The notes below the pieces were generated by a model. It saw nothing but the letters and a program-made list of their open reading frames with translations. It was not told the DNA's origin and did not search any database. The position numbers and the translations under genes were made by a program. From contig JAJVHV010000010.1 of the NCBI GenBank assembly GCA_022072445.1, positions 154,407 to 218,406 on the forward strand: a stretch of 64,000 bases of DNA, read 5' to 3'. Origin of the DNA: Phycisphaerae bacterium. Its GTDB lineage: Bacteria > Planctomycetota > Phycisphaerae > UBA1845 > Fen-1342. This document shows, one piece after another, positions 34,041 through 44,822 of the stretch. Positions within the stretch are counted from its first letter, which is position 1. Each line of letters opens with the position of its first letter.

Positions 34041-35135
34041 TTACCTCTGAGCGCTGGCTTGCGTCACGTTCGGTTCCGGCTCGGCGCCGGCGGACGGCGC
34101 CGCGGCCGGCGCGGCGGCGGGGCGGTCGGCGCGGAAACGGCTCGCCGCGCCCGGCGTGGCGCCGCGGCGCGTGCGGACGATGTAGATCGGCCGCTGCTTG
34201 GCTTCGTCGTAAAGCCGCCCCAGGTACTCGCCAATGATCCACAGCACCAGCAACTGCATCCCGCCCAGCCCGAGCACCGCGGCCAGGATCGAGCTCCAGC
34301 CCGGCTGCGTCAACCGCGTGAACAGTGCCGCCCACAGCACGAACAGCAGATACCCGGCCGCCGCCAGCGACACGCACGCCCCCAGCAGACCCGCGAAACG
34401 CAGCGGCCAGGTCGAGAACGAGAAGATCGCGTCGCCCGCCAGCCGGGCCATCGAACGCCACGAGTATTTCGACCGGCCCGCGAAGCGCGGCTCGGCGTCG
34501 TAGGCGATCTCGCGATACTCGAATCCGATCCACTGCACCAGGCCGCGGTTGAACCGGCTGCGCTCGCGGCATGCCAGAAACGCGTCCAGCGCCTCACGCG
34601 ACAGCAATCGGAAATCGGCGGCCCCCGGCGTCACGCGCACCGACGCCAGCAGCGAGAGCACCCGGTAAAACACGCGCGACGTGCCGCGTTTCAGCGCATT
34701 GTCGTCGGCGGGCTCGCGCCGGATCGTCTGCACCACGTCGGCCCCGTCGCGCCAAGCTTGCACGAGCCGCGGAATCAGCTCCGGTGGATGCTGCAAGTCG
34801 CCGTCGAGCGTCACGACCGCCTCGCCGCGGGCGTGGTCCATCCCGGCGTAGAGCGCGGCCTGGTGGCCGAAATTCCGCGCCAGGCGCAGCACGCGCATGT
34901 CAGAGCGCTGCGACGCGTGCCGGTCGAGGAGCTCGGCCGTCCGGTCGCGGCTCCCGTCGTCAACGAAGATGACCTCGCTCGGCGCGCCCAGTGCGGCGCG
35001 CGCCGGTTCGAGCCGCGCCAGCAGCGCCTCGACATTCGCTTCCTCGTTGTAGACCGGAACGACCAGCGAGATCAGCCCCGCCGCGACATTCGTCGCCGGA
35101 TCGGGCGCTCCGCGCGGCATGCTCGGCTCACTCAT
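34041..35135 (-). CDS. Family 2 glycosyltransferase, polyprenyl-phosphate type
   Basis: 364 residues. GT-A domain with VVPVYNEEANV, VIFVDDGSRDRT and TLDGDLQHPPE (metal-binding DxD-like), resembling dolichol/polyprenyl-phosphate hexosyltransferases such as GtrB and ArnC. Two C-terminal membrane helices (about 238-262 and 272-297) anchor it. It makes lipid-linked sugars for envelope glycans. The tail is Ala/Pro-rich. A TATGCT hexamer lies 6 bases before the ATG. Confidence 0.9.
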   Translation of the reverse strand: MSEPSMPRGAPDPATNVAAGLISLVVPVYNEEANVEALLARLEPARAALGAPSEVIFVDDGSRDRTAELLDRHASQRSDMRVLRLARNFGHQAALYAGMDHARGEAVVTLDGDLQHPPELIPRLVQAWRDGADVVQTIRREPADDNALKRGTSRVFYRVLSLLASVRVTPGAADFRLLSREALDAFLACRERSRFNRGLVQWIGFEYREIAYDAEPRFAGRSKYSWRSMARLAGDAIFSFSTWPLRFAGLLGACVSLAAAGYLLFVLWAALFTRLTQPGWSSILAAVLGLGGMQLLVLWIIGEYLGRLYDEAKQRPIYIVRTRRGATPGAASRFRADRPAAAPAAAPSAGAEPEPNVTQASAQR

Positions 35136-35194
35136 GGCTCCAGCATAGCGGATGTTCCCCGCCGATTCGCAGGCGGAGGTGGCTGTGGCACGGG

Positions 35195-37531
35195 CTACCG
35201 CGGTGGCAGGAGCGGCCGCCACTCCAGCACGCCGGCCGACCGCCCCGGCTGAAGCTGCACCTCCAGCCGCAATCCGTCGGTGGTCACGGGCGAAAAACGC
35301 AGCTCATTGAAGCGATTCGGTTCGACGCCGCCCGCCGCCGATGCCGGCGCATCCACCCATCCGCCGTCCTTTCGGACCTTGAGCGACCACGACGCCGGCG
35401 TCGAGCACCCACCGCCGCTCGCCGAGTCATCGAACCAGTAAACCGCCACGCCGCACACGGCCCGCGGCTCGCGAAAGTCATATTGGACCCACTCGACGCC
35501 ACCCTTGTGCGGCCACCACGTGAACCGCCGCACGCCGCCGTCGGCCGAGCTCTTCGGTTCGGTCCGATCGTGCAGTGCCAGCAGCGGATCGCGTCCGTTG
35601 GTGAAACTCGCGCTGGGCGTAACCCACGGCAGCGATCCGAGTTCGTGCAGTGCGGCGGATTCGGGTATCCAAACCAGCATTCCGCCCGGTCCGCGATTGC
35701 ACCACGCGAAGTAGGGAATCGCAGTCAGCTCCGCGCCCGGCCATTGGGGCTGATAAGCGTAGAGCCCGTCCTCATCGCCGCGCGCCGAGGTGTCGAGCGC
35801 CGCGGCCCGGATAACACGGACGCCGCCGAGCAAATCGGCGCGCGGTTCGACTCTCAACTCGGACGTCGGCGGCAGGACGAGCTGCCGCGCGTGGCTGGCG
35901 TGATCGGCATCCTCGACGCAGTAGATCAGCGGACCGCGCTGCAGCGCCACGCGGCCGCGATCCGCCGCGACCGACGGATGGGCGACGACGCGCTGCGGCG
36001 GCATGTCGAAAGCGAGCGATAACTGATCGCCGGCGGCCCACGTACGGCGATGGTGGACGTAGCCGTGCTGCGGCGGCGGGTTTTGGGACGTGCCATCCGG
36101 CGAGCGGATTTCCCAGCGCCGGCACCACTCGGGTATTCGGACCGCGAGGTCGAATTCGGTCGGCTTGTCGCACTGTAGCGATAAGTCGACGCGGCCTTCC
36201 CACGGGTATTCGGTCGCCACGCGGAGCGCGACGCGGCCGGCGGCGAGGGAGACGTCCGCTTCGCCGGCGATGTATTGATTGACAAGGATGGCATGATCGG
36301 ACGCGGCGTAGGCGTAGCCGCCGACGCTGGGGATGAAGCGGACGACGTTGGGCGGGCAGCAGGCGCAGGCGAACCAGGGGACGCGCTGGTGCTCGCCGCG
36401 GCTGCCGAGCGGGTTCGTATAGAAGAAGCGGTCGCCGCTGAGCGAGAGTCCGGAGAGCACGCCGTTGTACATCGAGCGCTCGACAATGTCGGCGTACTTG
36501 CCGTCGGCGTGCAACAGGGCCATGCGCTGGTTCCAGAACACGGAGGCGATCGCGGCGCAGGTTTCGGCGTAGGCGGAATCGTTCGGAAGATCGTACGGCG
36601 TGGTGAAGCCCTCGTTGTGGGCCGAGGGGCCGAGGCCGCCGGTGATGTACAAGCGGGTGGCGTACGTGTCGGCCCACATGCGGTCGAGCGCGTCGTCGTA
36701 GCCGGCATCGCGGTCGATGGCCGCGAGGTCGGCGACGCCGCAGAGAAAGTAGAGCGCGCGGACGGCGTGTCCGACGATCGCGGTCTGCTGGCGGATGGGC
36801 AGGTGGTCCTGGGAATACTCGCCGTAGAGCTCGCGGCCGCTGGGCACGCCGCGCTGCTCGATGAAGAAGCGTGCCTGGTCGAGATAGCGGCGGTCGTTGG
36901 TGAGGCGGTGGAGCTTGACGAGGGCGAGTTCGAGTTCCTGGTGGCCGGGCGGGTTGGTTCGGCGGCCGGGGCCGAAGACGCTCATGACGTTCTCGACGGC
37001 GCGCATGGCGACGTGGAGGAGCGTTCGTTTGCCGGTGGCCTGGGCGTAGGCGATGCCGGCTTCGAGCAGGTGGCCGACGCAGTACATCTCGTGCTTGACG
37101 CCGATGTCGCTGAAGCGCTGCTCCTGCGGGTTGAGGGTGTAGTAAGTGTTGAGATATCCGTCGGCCTGCTGGGCGGCGGCGATGCGGGCGATGACGTTGT
37201 CGACGTACTCTTCGAGCTTGGCGTCGCGCTGGTGCTGGAGGGCGTAGGCGGCCCCTTCGATCACCTTGTAGACGTCGGAGTCGTTGAAGTAGTAACCCTC
37301 GTGCTTTCCTTCGGCCTTGCCGGCGGCCTTGTCGAAGTTGCTCAGCCGGCCGGTTTCCTCGCATTGCCTGAAGCAGTGCGGCAGCGTGACTTCGCGGACG
37401 AGGCGCAGGCGCGGGGCCCAGAATTGGTCGGCGATGCGCACGGCGGTGAACGGAACGGCCCGCAGGCCGGATTCAGGTGAGGCGGTTTGCAGGAAGGACG
37501 ACATGACGAGCCACCCGAGATTCGGAAACAT
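35195..37531 (-). CDS. GH127 beta-L-arabinofuranosidase (DUF1680)
   Basis: 778 residues from ATG 37531, with AGAGGAG 8 bases upstream. The catalytic set of the GH127 zinc-cysteine enzymes is intact: E307 (HNEGF, acid/base), then zinc ligands E323 and C325 (AETCA), and C391/C392 (FACACCPP), one acting as nucleophile. The 16-residue spacing of the two glutamates equals that in Bifidobacterium HypBA1. The last roughly 120 residues look like a discoidin-like module. No clear signal peptide. Together with the GH172 gene it suggests breakdown of arabinose-containing plant or cell-wall glycans. Confidence 0.93.
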   Translation of the reverse strand: MFPNLGWLVMSSFLQTASPESGLRAVPFTAVRIADQFWAPRLRLVREVTLPHCFRQCEETGRLSNFDKAAGKAEGKHEGYYFNDSDVYKVIEGAAYALQHQRDAKLEEYVDNVIARIAAAQQADGYLNTYYTLNPQEQRFSDIGVKHEMYCVGHLLEAGIAYAQATGKRTLLHVAMRAVENVMSVFGPGRRTNPPGHQELELALVKLHRLTNDRRYLDQARFFIEQRGVPSGRELYGEYSQDHLPIRQQTAIVGHAVRALYFLCGVADLAAIDRDAGYDDALDRMWADTYATRLYITGGLGPSAHNEGFTTPYDLPNDSAYAETCAAIASVFWNQRMALLHADGKYADIVERSMYNGVLSGLSLSGDRFFYTNPLGSRGEHQRVPWFACACCPPNVVRFIPSVGGYAYAASDHAILVNQYIAGEADVSLAAGRVALRVATEYPWEGRVDLSLQCDKPTEFDLAVRIPEWCRRWEIRSPDGTSQNPPPQHGYVHHRRTWAAGDQLSLAFDMPPQRVVAHPSVAADRGRVALQRGPLIYCVEDADHASHARQLVLPPTSELRVEPRADLLGGVRVIRAAALDTSARGDEDGLYAYQPQWPGAELTAIPYFAWCNRGPGGMLVWIPESAALHELGSLPWVTPSASFTNGRDPLLALHDRTEPKSSADGGVRRFTWWPHKGGVEWVQYDFREPRAVCGVAVYWFDDSASGGGCSTPASWSLKVRKDGGWVDAPASAAGGVEPNRFNELRFSPVTTDGLRLEVQLQPGRSAGVLEWRPLLPPR

Positions 37532-37598
37532 GGCACACGCTCCTCTGGCGCCGGCCCGTCCGGACCTCGCCGGCACGCGCAGGATACGCGGGCGCCGG

Positions 37599-37662
37599 GC
37601 CGGGGGGCAGAGGGCAGACGTCAGAGGGCGGAGGGCAGAAGTCAGAAGTCAGAAGGCAGACG
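37599..37662. repeat. GGCAGA / GTCAGA purine-rich direct repeat
   Basis: About nine imperfect copies of GGCAGACGTCAGAGGGCGGA-type and GAAGTCAGAAG-type units in the 255-base gap between the GH127 gene and the foldase gene. Non-coding, same style as 2299-2403. Confidence 0.78.
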
Positions 37663-37789
37663 CGGCTGCGCCGTGGGCGCTTCGTGTTCGGCACCCTTGA
37701 AAGACCGGCCATATGAACTAAAATTCACGATTCTCGCCGCGAACGTGGACCGGCGACGGACGAGTCTTCTGCACGATGGGAAGCCTTGC

Positions 37790-39730
37790 ATGAAGTTTCA
37801 GCGCTGGTTCCGGGAAAACAGCAAGATCCTGATGGTCGTGATCATGTCGCTGCTGCTGCTGGCCTTTCTGGTCGGCGACGTGGTGCAGAGCATGACGAGC
37901 AACGCGAACATGCGGAACGAGGTTCGCGGCGAGGCGTTCGGCGTGAGCTACCGGGTATCGGACGTGCAGCGCGTCTACGCCGACACAAGTGTGCTCGAGC
38001 AGATGGGCGTGCGTCGGCTCGACGTCCCGGACGAGGAGATGTTCCTGCTGTATCGCGAGTCCGAAGAGCTGGGCGTGAAGCTGAGCCGCGAGGAAGTGGC
38101 CAACACGTTGGCGAAGCAGGGCGTGGACCGGACTGCGCTGGCGCAGTTGGCGCACAAACTGACGCGCAGCCCCGACGCGCTGCTGGATGCCTTCGCCCGG
38201 CAAGTGGCGCTCCAGCAGGCCGTGGTCCTGCAAGGCGACGCGATTCACGCCTCGCAGCCGCGGCTGGAGCGCGCCTTTCGCGATCAGCGGCAGGAGATCG
38301 TCCTGAAGGTCTCGGCGATCGAAGCGCAGGCGTTTCTCGACGGCGTGCCCGAGCCGACGGAGGAAGAACTGCTCAAGTTTTTCGACGAGCGCAAGGACCG
38401 GCTGACGGAGCACGGCGAGAGCGAGCTGAAGTTCGGGTACCGCTACGAAGACCGCGTGCAGCTCGAGTATCTGACGGTCGACCCGAAGAAGATCGAGTCG
38501 AAGATCCGCGTCAGCGAGCGTGAAGCGCGCGAGTTCTACGAGGCGAACCGCAGCAAGTACGTCAAATCCGTGCCCAAGCCGACCACGCAGTCCACGCAGA
38601 GCACGCAGCCGCGGCCGCCCGAGTTCGAGCGCGTGCAGTTGAGCTTTGAAGACGCGCAGGACCAGGTGAAGCGCGACCGGCGGCTGGAAAAGGCGATCGG
38701 CGAAGCGCAAAAGCTGGTGAATGAGATCGAGCGCGCCGCCCGCACGCCGTGGTTGAATTCTCCGCCGGGTCCGGACCACTATCTGACCCCGCCGCCGGCG
38801 GAAGCGATTCGCTCGTTCGAGGATCTGGCGCGGGAGTATTCGCGGAAATACGAGGTGGAGTATCACAAGACCGAGCTGCTCGACCTGGACGGGCTGGCGG
38901 CGCTGCCGGGGATCGGCGGGACGCGGCTGGGGGCGCTGGGGCCGCGGATGACGATCTTTCCGCAGTTGGCCACCAAGGTGCGAGGGCTGGCGGAATTGGC
39001 GCCGCGCGAGGACGTCGCCGGGTTGAACCTGCTGGAGCCGAGCCCGGTCATGATGTCGTACGCCGGCGGGTCGCGCGGTCCGTATCAGGCGTATGTCTTC
39101 CGAGTCATGGCGATCGAAAAGTCGTCGCCGCCGGCGTCGATGGAGCCGGTTCGCGCCAAGGTCATCGAGGATTTCAAGCTCTCGCGGGCCTTCGCGCAGG
39201 CCGAGGAGCAGGCTCGCAAGCTGGCGGACCGGGCCCGCGAAGTGGGGCTGGACCAGGCCGTGGCGGAGGCCGAAGAGCTCAAGCAATTGCTGACGGGCGC
39301 GACTTCGCGGTCCGCGACGACGCGTCCGGACGGCAAGCCGGCGCTGAAGATCGACTACGTGCAGCGCCTCGGACCCTCGACGCCCTCGCAGAAGATCACG
39401 CGCTCGACCGCGTTCGTCCCGCCGCTGGGAATGGTGGGCGGACAGATCAAGAAGGTGTTTGATCTGGCAGCGGCAGACGCGGCGACGCAGCCGGGCCGCA
39501 AGGTGCATCTGGCGCCGCTGCCGGGGACGCAGAAGTGGGGCGTCATCGAGGTTGTGGAGCTCAAGCCGCTCTACGCCGGCGAGTTTGAGCAGCAGAAGCC
39601 GGCCGTGCGCCAGTCGTTGTTGCGGACAGACTGGGGCGATTTTCAGGAGCTGTACTACGACGCGCTGAACGTTCGCGCCCGCGCGCAGTTCAAGCCGGCG
39701 CCGAGCCGTCCGGCCAGCGAGGAGGAGTAG
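37790..39730 (+). CDS. PpiD/SurA-type periplasmic foldase anchored in the membrane
   Basis: 646 residues. One N-terminal membrane helix (about 12-33, ILMVVIMSLLLLAFLVGDVV) and a helical SurA_N-like chaperone domain (about 50-200), followed by long coiled-coil regions. The parvulin-type isomerase domain is not clearly recognisable and may be absent or divergent. Likely assists folding of exported proteins. A weak GGGAAG precedes the ATG. Stands alone before leuS. Confidence 0.75.
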   Translation: MKFQRWFRENSKILMVVIMSLLLLAFLVGDVVQSMTSNANMRNEVRGEAFGVSYRVSDVQRVYADTSVLEQMGVRRLDVPDEEMFLLYRESEELGVKLSREEVANTLAKQGVDRTALAQLAHKLTRSPDALLDAFARQVALQQAVVLQGDAIHASQPRLERAFRDQRQEIVLKVSAIEAQAFLDGVPEPTEEELLKFFDERKDRLTEHGESELKFGYRYEDRVQLEYLTVDPKKIESKIRVSEREAREFYEANRSKYVKSVPKPTTQSTQSTQPRPPEFERVQLSFEDAQDQVKRDRRLEKAIGEAQKLVNEIERAARTPWLNSPPGPDHYLTPPPAEAIRSFEDLAREYSRKYEVEYHKTELLDLDGLAALPGIGGTRLGALGPRMTIFPQLATKVRGLAELAPREDVAGLNLLEPSPVMMSYAGGSRGPYQAYVFRVMAIEKSSPPASMEPVRAKVIEDFKLSRAFAQAEEQARKLADRAREVGLDQAVAEAEELKQLLTGATSRSATTRPDGKPALKIDYVQRLGPSTPSQKITRSTAFVPPLGMVGGQIKKVFDLAAADAATQPGRKVHLAPLPGTQKWGVIEVVELKPLYAGEFEQQKPAVRQSLLRTDWGDFQELYYDALNVRARAQFKPAPSRPASEEE

Positions 39731-39792
39731 CCCCTATCCCAATCCTGGAGGACGTGCGAATACCTGAAATACGGGCTTGCCTGGCGAAAAAG

Positions 39793-39807
39793 CCGGACAG
39801 AGTCCGG
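39793..39807. terminator. CCGGAC hairpin after the foldase gene
   Basis: CCGGAC-AGA-GTCCGG, 63 bases after the stop codon. No T-run follows, so it may be a repeat rather than a true terminator. Confidence 0.3.
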
Positions 39808-39884
39808 TCCTCCAACGGTAATAGGATGGGTGCTCGTTTTCCGCCGCACGCGCGGCGGCCGCCCCGCGCGGGAGTGGAGTTGCG

Positions 39885-42722
39885 ATGAGCGGTGCGTACG
39901 GCTTCGGCGAGATCGAGCGGCGCTGGCAGGAGACGTGGGAGCGCGGCGGGGTGTTCCGCGCCGCCAATCCGGGCGAGCCGGGCGGCGAGCGGCCGAAGTT
40001 CTACGTACTCGACTTCTTTCCTTATCCGTCGGGCGCCGGGCTACACGTGGGGCACCCGCTGGGCTACATCGCCACCGACATCGTCGCGCGGCACAAGCGG
40101 ATGCGCGGCTTCAACGTGCTGCATCCGATGGGCTGGGACGCGTTCGGCCTGCCCGCCGAGCAGTTCGCGATCGAGACCGGGGTGCACCCGGCGATCACGA
40201 CGCAGAAGAACATCGAGACGTATCGGCGGCAGTTGAAGGCGATCGGCTTTTCGTACGACTGGTCGCGTGAGATCGCGACCTGCGACGAGTCGTACTATCG
40301 CTGGACGCAGTGGATCTTCTTGCACATTTACAATTCGTGGTACGACCCCGAGTGCGCGTGGACCGACCGCTGCGGGCGCAGCGTCGTCGGGAAGGCGCGG
40401 CACATCGACGAGCTGCCGATTCCGGCTGAAGTGCGCTCGCACGGTCCGGCGGCGATCGAGGAATATCAGGCCGAGCATCGCCTGGCCTACCTGGCCGAGG
40501 TGCCGGTGAACTGGTGCCCGGCGTTGGGGACGGTGCTGTCAAACGAAGAAGTGACCAACGAGGGCCGCAGCGATCGCGGCGATCATCCGGTCTATCGCCG
40601 GCCGATGAAGCAGTGGATGCTGCGCATCACCGAGTACGCCGACCGGCTGCTGGCCGATCTGGCGCACCTGGACTGGCCCGAGCCGATCAAGCTGATGCAG
40701 CGCAACTGGATCGGCCGCAGCGAGGGCGCGTACGTCGATTTTGAGCTGGATCAGCCGGCGGAGAACGGCCCGCGCGACGTGATCCGCGTCTTCACCACCC
40801 GCCCCGATACGCTCTTCGGCGCGACGTACATGGTCCTGGCGCCGGAGCACCGGCTGGTCTCGATCATCACGACGCCCGAGCGCCGCGCCGTCGTGAACGC
40901 CTACGTCGAGCAGGCCCGTCACAAGTCGGATCTGGACCGCAGCGCCGAAAGCAAAGTCAAGACCGGCGTTTTCACCGGGGCCCACGCGATCAATCCCGTC
41001 TCGCGGCAGCGCGTCCCGATCTGGGTGGCGGACTACGTGCTGATGGGCTACGGCACGGGCTCCATCATGGCCGTGCCCGGCCACGATCGGCGCGACCTGG
41101 AGTTCGCCGAGACGTTCGGCCTGCCGGTGATTCAGGTCGTCGAGTCGCCCGCCGGCGAAGACTGGCGCGGCTTCGAGGGCGACGGCGTGTCGTGTCATTC
41201 GCCGGGCGGCGAGGCGCAGCGCTTCGCCGGTCAGTGCGATCTGAACGGCCTGCCGACGCCGCAGGCCAAGCGGCGGATCATCGCGTGGCTGGAGCAGCGC
41301 GAGCTGGGCGAGGGCACGATTCAATACAAGCTGCGCGACTGGCTCTTCAGCCGGCAGCGCTACTGGGGCGAGCCGTTCCCGATCCTGCACACGCCGGACG
41401 GGCGCATTGTGGCGCTCGACGAGCGCGAGCTGCCGGTGCGGCTTCCGCCGATGGACGATTTCAAGCCGGTGGCCAGCGACGATCCGATGGCCGAGCCGCA
41501 GACGCCCCTGTCGCGCGCGGGCGCATGGCTGCACGTGTCGCGCGATGGAAAGGTGCTGCGGCGCGAGCCGAGCACCATGCCGCAGTGGGCCGGCTCGTGC
41601 TGGTACTACCTGCGCTTCTGCGATCCGGCCAACGAGCGCGCCCTGGTCGATCCGGCGGTGGAGCGCTACTGGATGGCCGGTGGCGACGGCCCGCCCGACC
41701 CCAAGCGCGTCGGCGGAATCGACCTGTACCTGGGCGGCGCCGAGCACGCGGTCCTGCACCTGCTCTACGCGCGCTTCTGGCACAAGGTGCTCTACGACCT
41801 CGGCTTCGTCAGCACGCCTGAGCCGTTTCAGAGACTCTTCAACCAGGGCATGATCGGCGCCGCAGCCTATCGCGACGATCGCGGCGTCTACATCGAGCCG
41901 TCGCGCGTCGTGGATGCCGAGGGCCGGCCGGCTGCGGAGGCGGCCGACCCGCAGGGCCCGTTCTTCTGCGACGGCCGGCCGGCGACGCGCGAAATCGGCA
42001 AGATGGGCAAGAGCCTCAAGAACGTGGTGAATCCCGACGAGATCATCCGCGAGTACGGGGCCGACACGCTACGGCTCTACGAGATGTCGATGGGACCGCT
42101 CGAGGCCAGCAAACCGTGGAACACGCGCGACATCATCGGCGTGCACCGCTTTCTGCATCGCGTGTGGCGGCTGGCGATCTCTGCGAACGACGAGAGCGCA
42201 CCGAGCGCGTGGAGCATCAATCCCAAAGTCGCCGACGTCGACAACCCCAAACTGGAGCGGCCGCTGCACAAGACGATCCGCAAGGTCGGCGAAGACATCG
42301 AGACCTTCAGCTTCAACACCGCGATCGCCGCGATGATCGAATTCGTCAACGAGGCGACCAAGGCCGAGTCGATCGGCCGCGCGCAGCTCCGCCGCTTTCT
42401 GCTGATCCTGTCCCCGTTCGCCCCGCACATCTGCGAGGAGCTGTGGCAGCGCCTGGGCGGCGCGGACGCGGCGGGTGCGGCGCGCAGCTCGATGGCGTGG
42501 GAGAGCTGGCCGGCGTACGACGAGGCGCTGACGCGCGACGCGGAAGTCGAGATCATGGTGCAGATCAACAGCAAGAACCGCCAGCGGATCATGGCCCCGG
42601 CCGACGCAAGCGAGGAGCAACTGCTGCGCCTGGCGTGCGAGGCAGTGCGAAGCGACCTGGGAGACCGCCCCGTCCGCAAGTCCATCGTGCGCCCCGGCCG
42701 GCTGGTCAACCTCGTCGTCTGA
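39885..42722 (+). CDS. leuS: Leucyl-tRNA synthetase
   Basis: 945 residues, somewhat longer than the E. coli enzyme (860). Class I motifs: [15 protein letters not shown] (HIGH-like, about 47-61) and [10 protein letters not shown] (KMSKS-like, about 706). The CP1 editing domain lies between, with [19 protein letters not shown]. The anticodon-binding domain and C-terminal domain complete it. GGAG and TGGAG lie 5-13 bases before the ATG. Confidence 0.97.
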   Translation: MSGAYGFGEIERRWQETWERGGVFRAANPGEPGGERPKFYVLDFFPYPSGAGLHVGHPLGYIATDIVARHKRMRGFNVLHPMGWDAFGLPAEQFAIETGVHPAITTQKNIETYRRQLKAIGFSYDWSREIATCDESYYRWTQWIFLHIYNSWYDPECAWTDRCGRSVVGKARHIDELPIPAEVRSHGPAAIEEYQAEHRLAYLAEVPVNWCPALGTVLSNEEVTNEGRSDRGDHPVYRRPMKQWMLRITEYADRLLADLAHLDWPEPIKLMQRNWIGRSEGAYVDFELDQPAENGPRDVIRVFTTRPDTLFGATYMVLAPEHRLVSIITTPERRAVVNAYVEQARHKSDLDRSAESKVKTGVFTGAHAINPVSRQRVPIWVADYVLMGYGTGSIMAVPGHDRRDLEFAETFGLPVIQVVESPAGEDWRGFEGDGVSCHSPGGEAQRFAGQCDLNGLPTPQAKRRIIAWLEQRELGEGTIQYKLRDWLFSRQRYWGEPFPILHTPDGRIVALDERELPVRLPPMDDFKPVASDDPMAEPQTPLSRAGAWLHVSRDGKVLRREPSTMPQWAGSCWYYLRFCDPANERALVDPAVERYWMAGGDGPPDPKRVGGIDLYLGGAEHAVLHLLYARFWHKVLYDLGFVSTPEPFQRLFNQGMIGAAAYRDDRGVYIEPSRVVDAEGRPAAEAADPQGPFFCDGRPATREIGKMGKSLKNVVNPDEIIREYGADTLRLYEMSMGPLEASKPWNTRDIIGVHRFLHRVWRLAISANDESAPSAWSINPKVADVDNPKLERPLHKTIRKVGEDIETFSFNTAIAAMIEFVNEATKAESIGRAQLRRFLLILSPFAPHICEELWQRLGGADAAGAARSSMAWESWPAYDEALTRDAEVEIMVQINSKNRQRIMAPADASEEQLLRLACEAVRSDLGDRPVRKSIVRPGRLVNLVV

Positions 42723-42759
42723 CACCGCCGGGCTGCTCCGCCACGCGCAGCGAGCCGAC

Positions 42760-43725
42760 ATGAAGCCCACCCTCGTCATCCTCGCCGCCGGATTGGGCCG
42801 GCGTTTCCGCGGACTCAAGCAGGTCGCCGCGGTCGGACCGCACGGCGCCACGCTCATGGATTACGCGGTCTTTGACGCGATCCGCGCCGGGTTTGGCCGC
42901 GTGGTTTACGTCATCCGTCCGGACATGGCGGGCGCATTCCGCGAGTCGCTCGCGCCGCGCTACGCGGGCCGAATCGACGTCGCCTGCGCGTTTCAACATG
43001 ACGACGACCTGCCTCCCGAGCTCATTGCGCCGCCGGGGCGCACAAAGCCCTGGGGAACGGGTCATGCGGTCCGCGCCGCGCGACACGCGGTCAGCGACCC
43101 TCTCGCGGTCATTAACGCCGACGACTTTTATGGCACCAGCGCGCTGCGCGCCGCGGCTCAATTTCTTTGCGAGCCCGGCATGTCAGCGAAGCCGGCGGGC
43201 GCCGCGCCCGCCGATGCCGCGCGAGGGGATGCCGCGCGAGCCGACGTCGCGCGGTGGGGTCTGGTCGTCTACGCTCTGCGAGACACGCTGCCGCAGCGCG
43301 GCGCGGTGGCGCGCGCCGTCTGCGAGTGCGACGCCGACGACAACCTGCTCTCGATCCACGAAGTGCTCGGCATCGAGCGCGACCACGCCGACGCGCGCGT
43401 CGTGCATCCCGGCGGCCGGATCGAGCGCCTGGCCGGCGATACCACCGTGTCGATGAACTTGTGGGCCTTCACGCCGCATGTGTTCGACCTGCTCGAGCGC
43501 GAATTCGTCGAGTTCCTGCAGCGGCGCGGCCGTGACCCCGCCGCGGAGTTTTATCTCCCGGCCGCGATCGACCGCGACATCCGCTCCGGCGCCGCGCATG
43601 TCCGCGTCCTAAGGTCCGGGCAGGTCTGGTGCGGCCTGACGCACCGTAACGACCAGCCGCACGTCGAGCGGCTGATCGCGCGGCTGACCGCCCAGGGCGA
43701 ATATCCGGAGCGGTTATGGGAATGA
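42760..43725 (+). CDS. Sugar-1-phosphate nucleotidyltransferase
   Basis: 321 residues. N-terminal VILAAGLGRRFRGLKQ is the nucleotide-binding loop of NTP-transferases (GxGxRxxxxK) and INADDFYG the metal-binding aspartates. A low-complexity Ala/Asp segment (about 147-163) is inserted. It probably makes an NDP-sugar. The overlap of 10 bases with the following sugar kinase suggests sequential reactions of a salvage pathway, as in NahK/AmgK-type pairs. Confidence 0.82.
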   Translation: MKPTLVILAAGLGRRFRGLKQVAAVGPHGATLMDYAVFDAIRAGFGRVVYVIRPDMAGAFRESLAPRYAGRIDVACAFQHDDDLPPELIAPPGRTKPWGTGHAVRAARHAVSDPLAVINADDFYGTSALRAAAQFLCEPGMSAKPAGAAPADAARGDAARADVARWGLVVYALRDTLPQRGAVARAVCECDADDNLLSIHEVLGIERDHADARVVHPGGRIERLAGDTTVSMNLWAFTPHVFDLLEREFVEFLQRRGRDPAAEFYLPAAIDRDIRSGAAHVRVLRSGQVWCGLTHRNDQPHVERLIARLTAQGEYPERLWE

Positions 43726-44822
43726 ACGGCGACGCCGCGCGCGACGTCCTTCGTCACTTCGCGCTGCCGGGCGAGGCGACCGACGTCGCGCCGTTCTCCG
43801 GCGGGCACATTAACGATTCGTACCTCGTGACGGCGTCGGCGGCCGGCGCCGCGCGCCGATATCTGTTGCAGCGCATCAACTCGGACGTCTTTCGCGATCC
43901 GCGCGCGGTCATGAGCAACATGTCCCGCGTGATCGACCACATTCGCGCACGGCTGTCCAGTGCGGCCGATATCGCACGACGCGTGCTGACGCTCGTCCGC
44001 ACACGCGACGGGCAGATCGCGCATCAGTCGCGCGAAGCGGGTTGCTGGCGGCTCGTCGAGTTCATCGAAGACTCCGTGACGCACGAGTCGGTCACGTCGC
44101 CGGCTGACGCTTATCAGGCCGGCGCCGCGTTCGGCCGCTTCCAGCGGCAGCTCGCCGACTTTCCGCCGCCGCCGCTGCTCGAGACCATCCCGGACTTTCA
44201 CCACACTCCGCGGCGTTTCGACGCGCTGGAGGCAGCGATCAGGCGCGACGAGGCGGGCCGCGTGCGCGAAGTGGGTCCGGAAATCGCGTTCGCCCGCGCG
44301 CGGCGGGCCGATGCCGACGTGCTTTTGTCGCTGCACGCCGCGGGCGAGATTCCGCGGCGCGTGACGCATAACGACGCGAAGCTCAGCAACGTGCTGCTGG
44401 ATTCGCGGACGGGCGAGGCGCTGTGCGTCGTCGATCTCGACACGGTCATGCCGGGGCTGGCGCTCTACGATTTCGGCGACATGATGCGCTCGATGACCAG
44501 CCGTGCCGCGGAGGACGCGACCGATGCGGCGGAAGTCGACGTGCAGCTCGATCTCTTCGAAGGGCTGGCGCGCGGGTTTATCGAAGAGGCCGGCGCGTGC
44601 CTGTCGCCGGCGGAACGCGCGCACCTCGTCTTTTCCGGACGCCTGATCACGCTGGAGCAGGGCGTGCGTTTTCTGAGCGACTATCTCGACGGCGACCGCT
44701 ATTACAAGACCCAACGGCCGCGTCAGAATCTGGATCGCACGCGGGCGCAATTCGCCCTGGTCGGCTCGCTGATGCGCGTCGAGCCCGAGCTGAAGCGCAT
44801 CGTCGCGTCGCTGCTGCGCTGA
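43716..44822 (+). CDS. Aminoglycoside-phosphotransferase-fold sugar 1-kinase (NahK-like)
   Basis: 368 residues with the APH fold: HNDAKLSNVLLD is the catalytic loop and VVDLDTVMPGLALYDFGD the metal-binding segment. The start (FSGGHINDSYLV) and length resemble N-acetylhexosamine 1-kinase. It would phosphorylate a sugar at C1 for the nucleotidyltransferase it overlaps. The sugar could be GlcNAc/GalNAc or another, which sequence does not settle. Confidence 0.82.
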   Translation: MGMNGDAARDVLRHFALPGEATDVAPFSGGHINDSYLVTASAAGAARRYLLQRINSDVFRDPRAVMSNMSRVIDHIRARLSSAADIARRVLTLVRTRDGQIAHQSREAGCWRLVEFIEDSVTHESVTSPADAYQAGAAFGRFQRQLADFPPPPLLETIPDFHHTPRRFDALEAAIRRDEAGRVREVGPEIAFARARRADADVLLSLHAAGEIPRRVTHNDAKLSNVLLDSRTGEALCVVDLDTVMPGLALYDFGDMMRSMTSRAAEDATDAAEVDVQLDLFEGLARGFIEEAGACLSPAERAHLVFSGRLITLEQGVRFLSDYLDGDRYYKTQRPRQNLDRTRAQFALVGSLMRVEPELKRIVASLLR

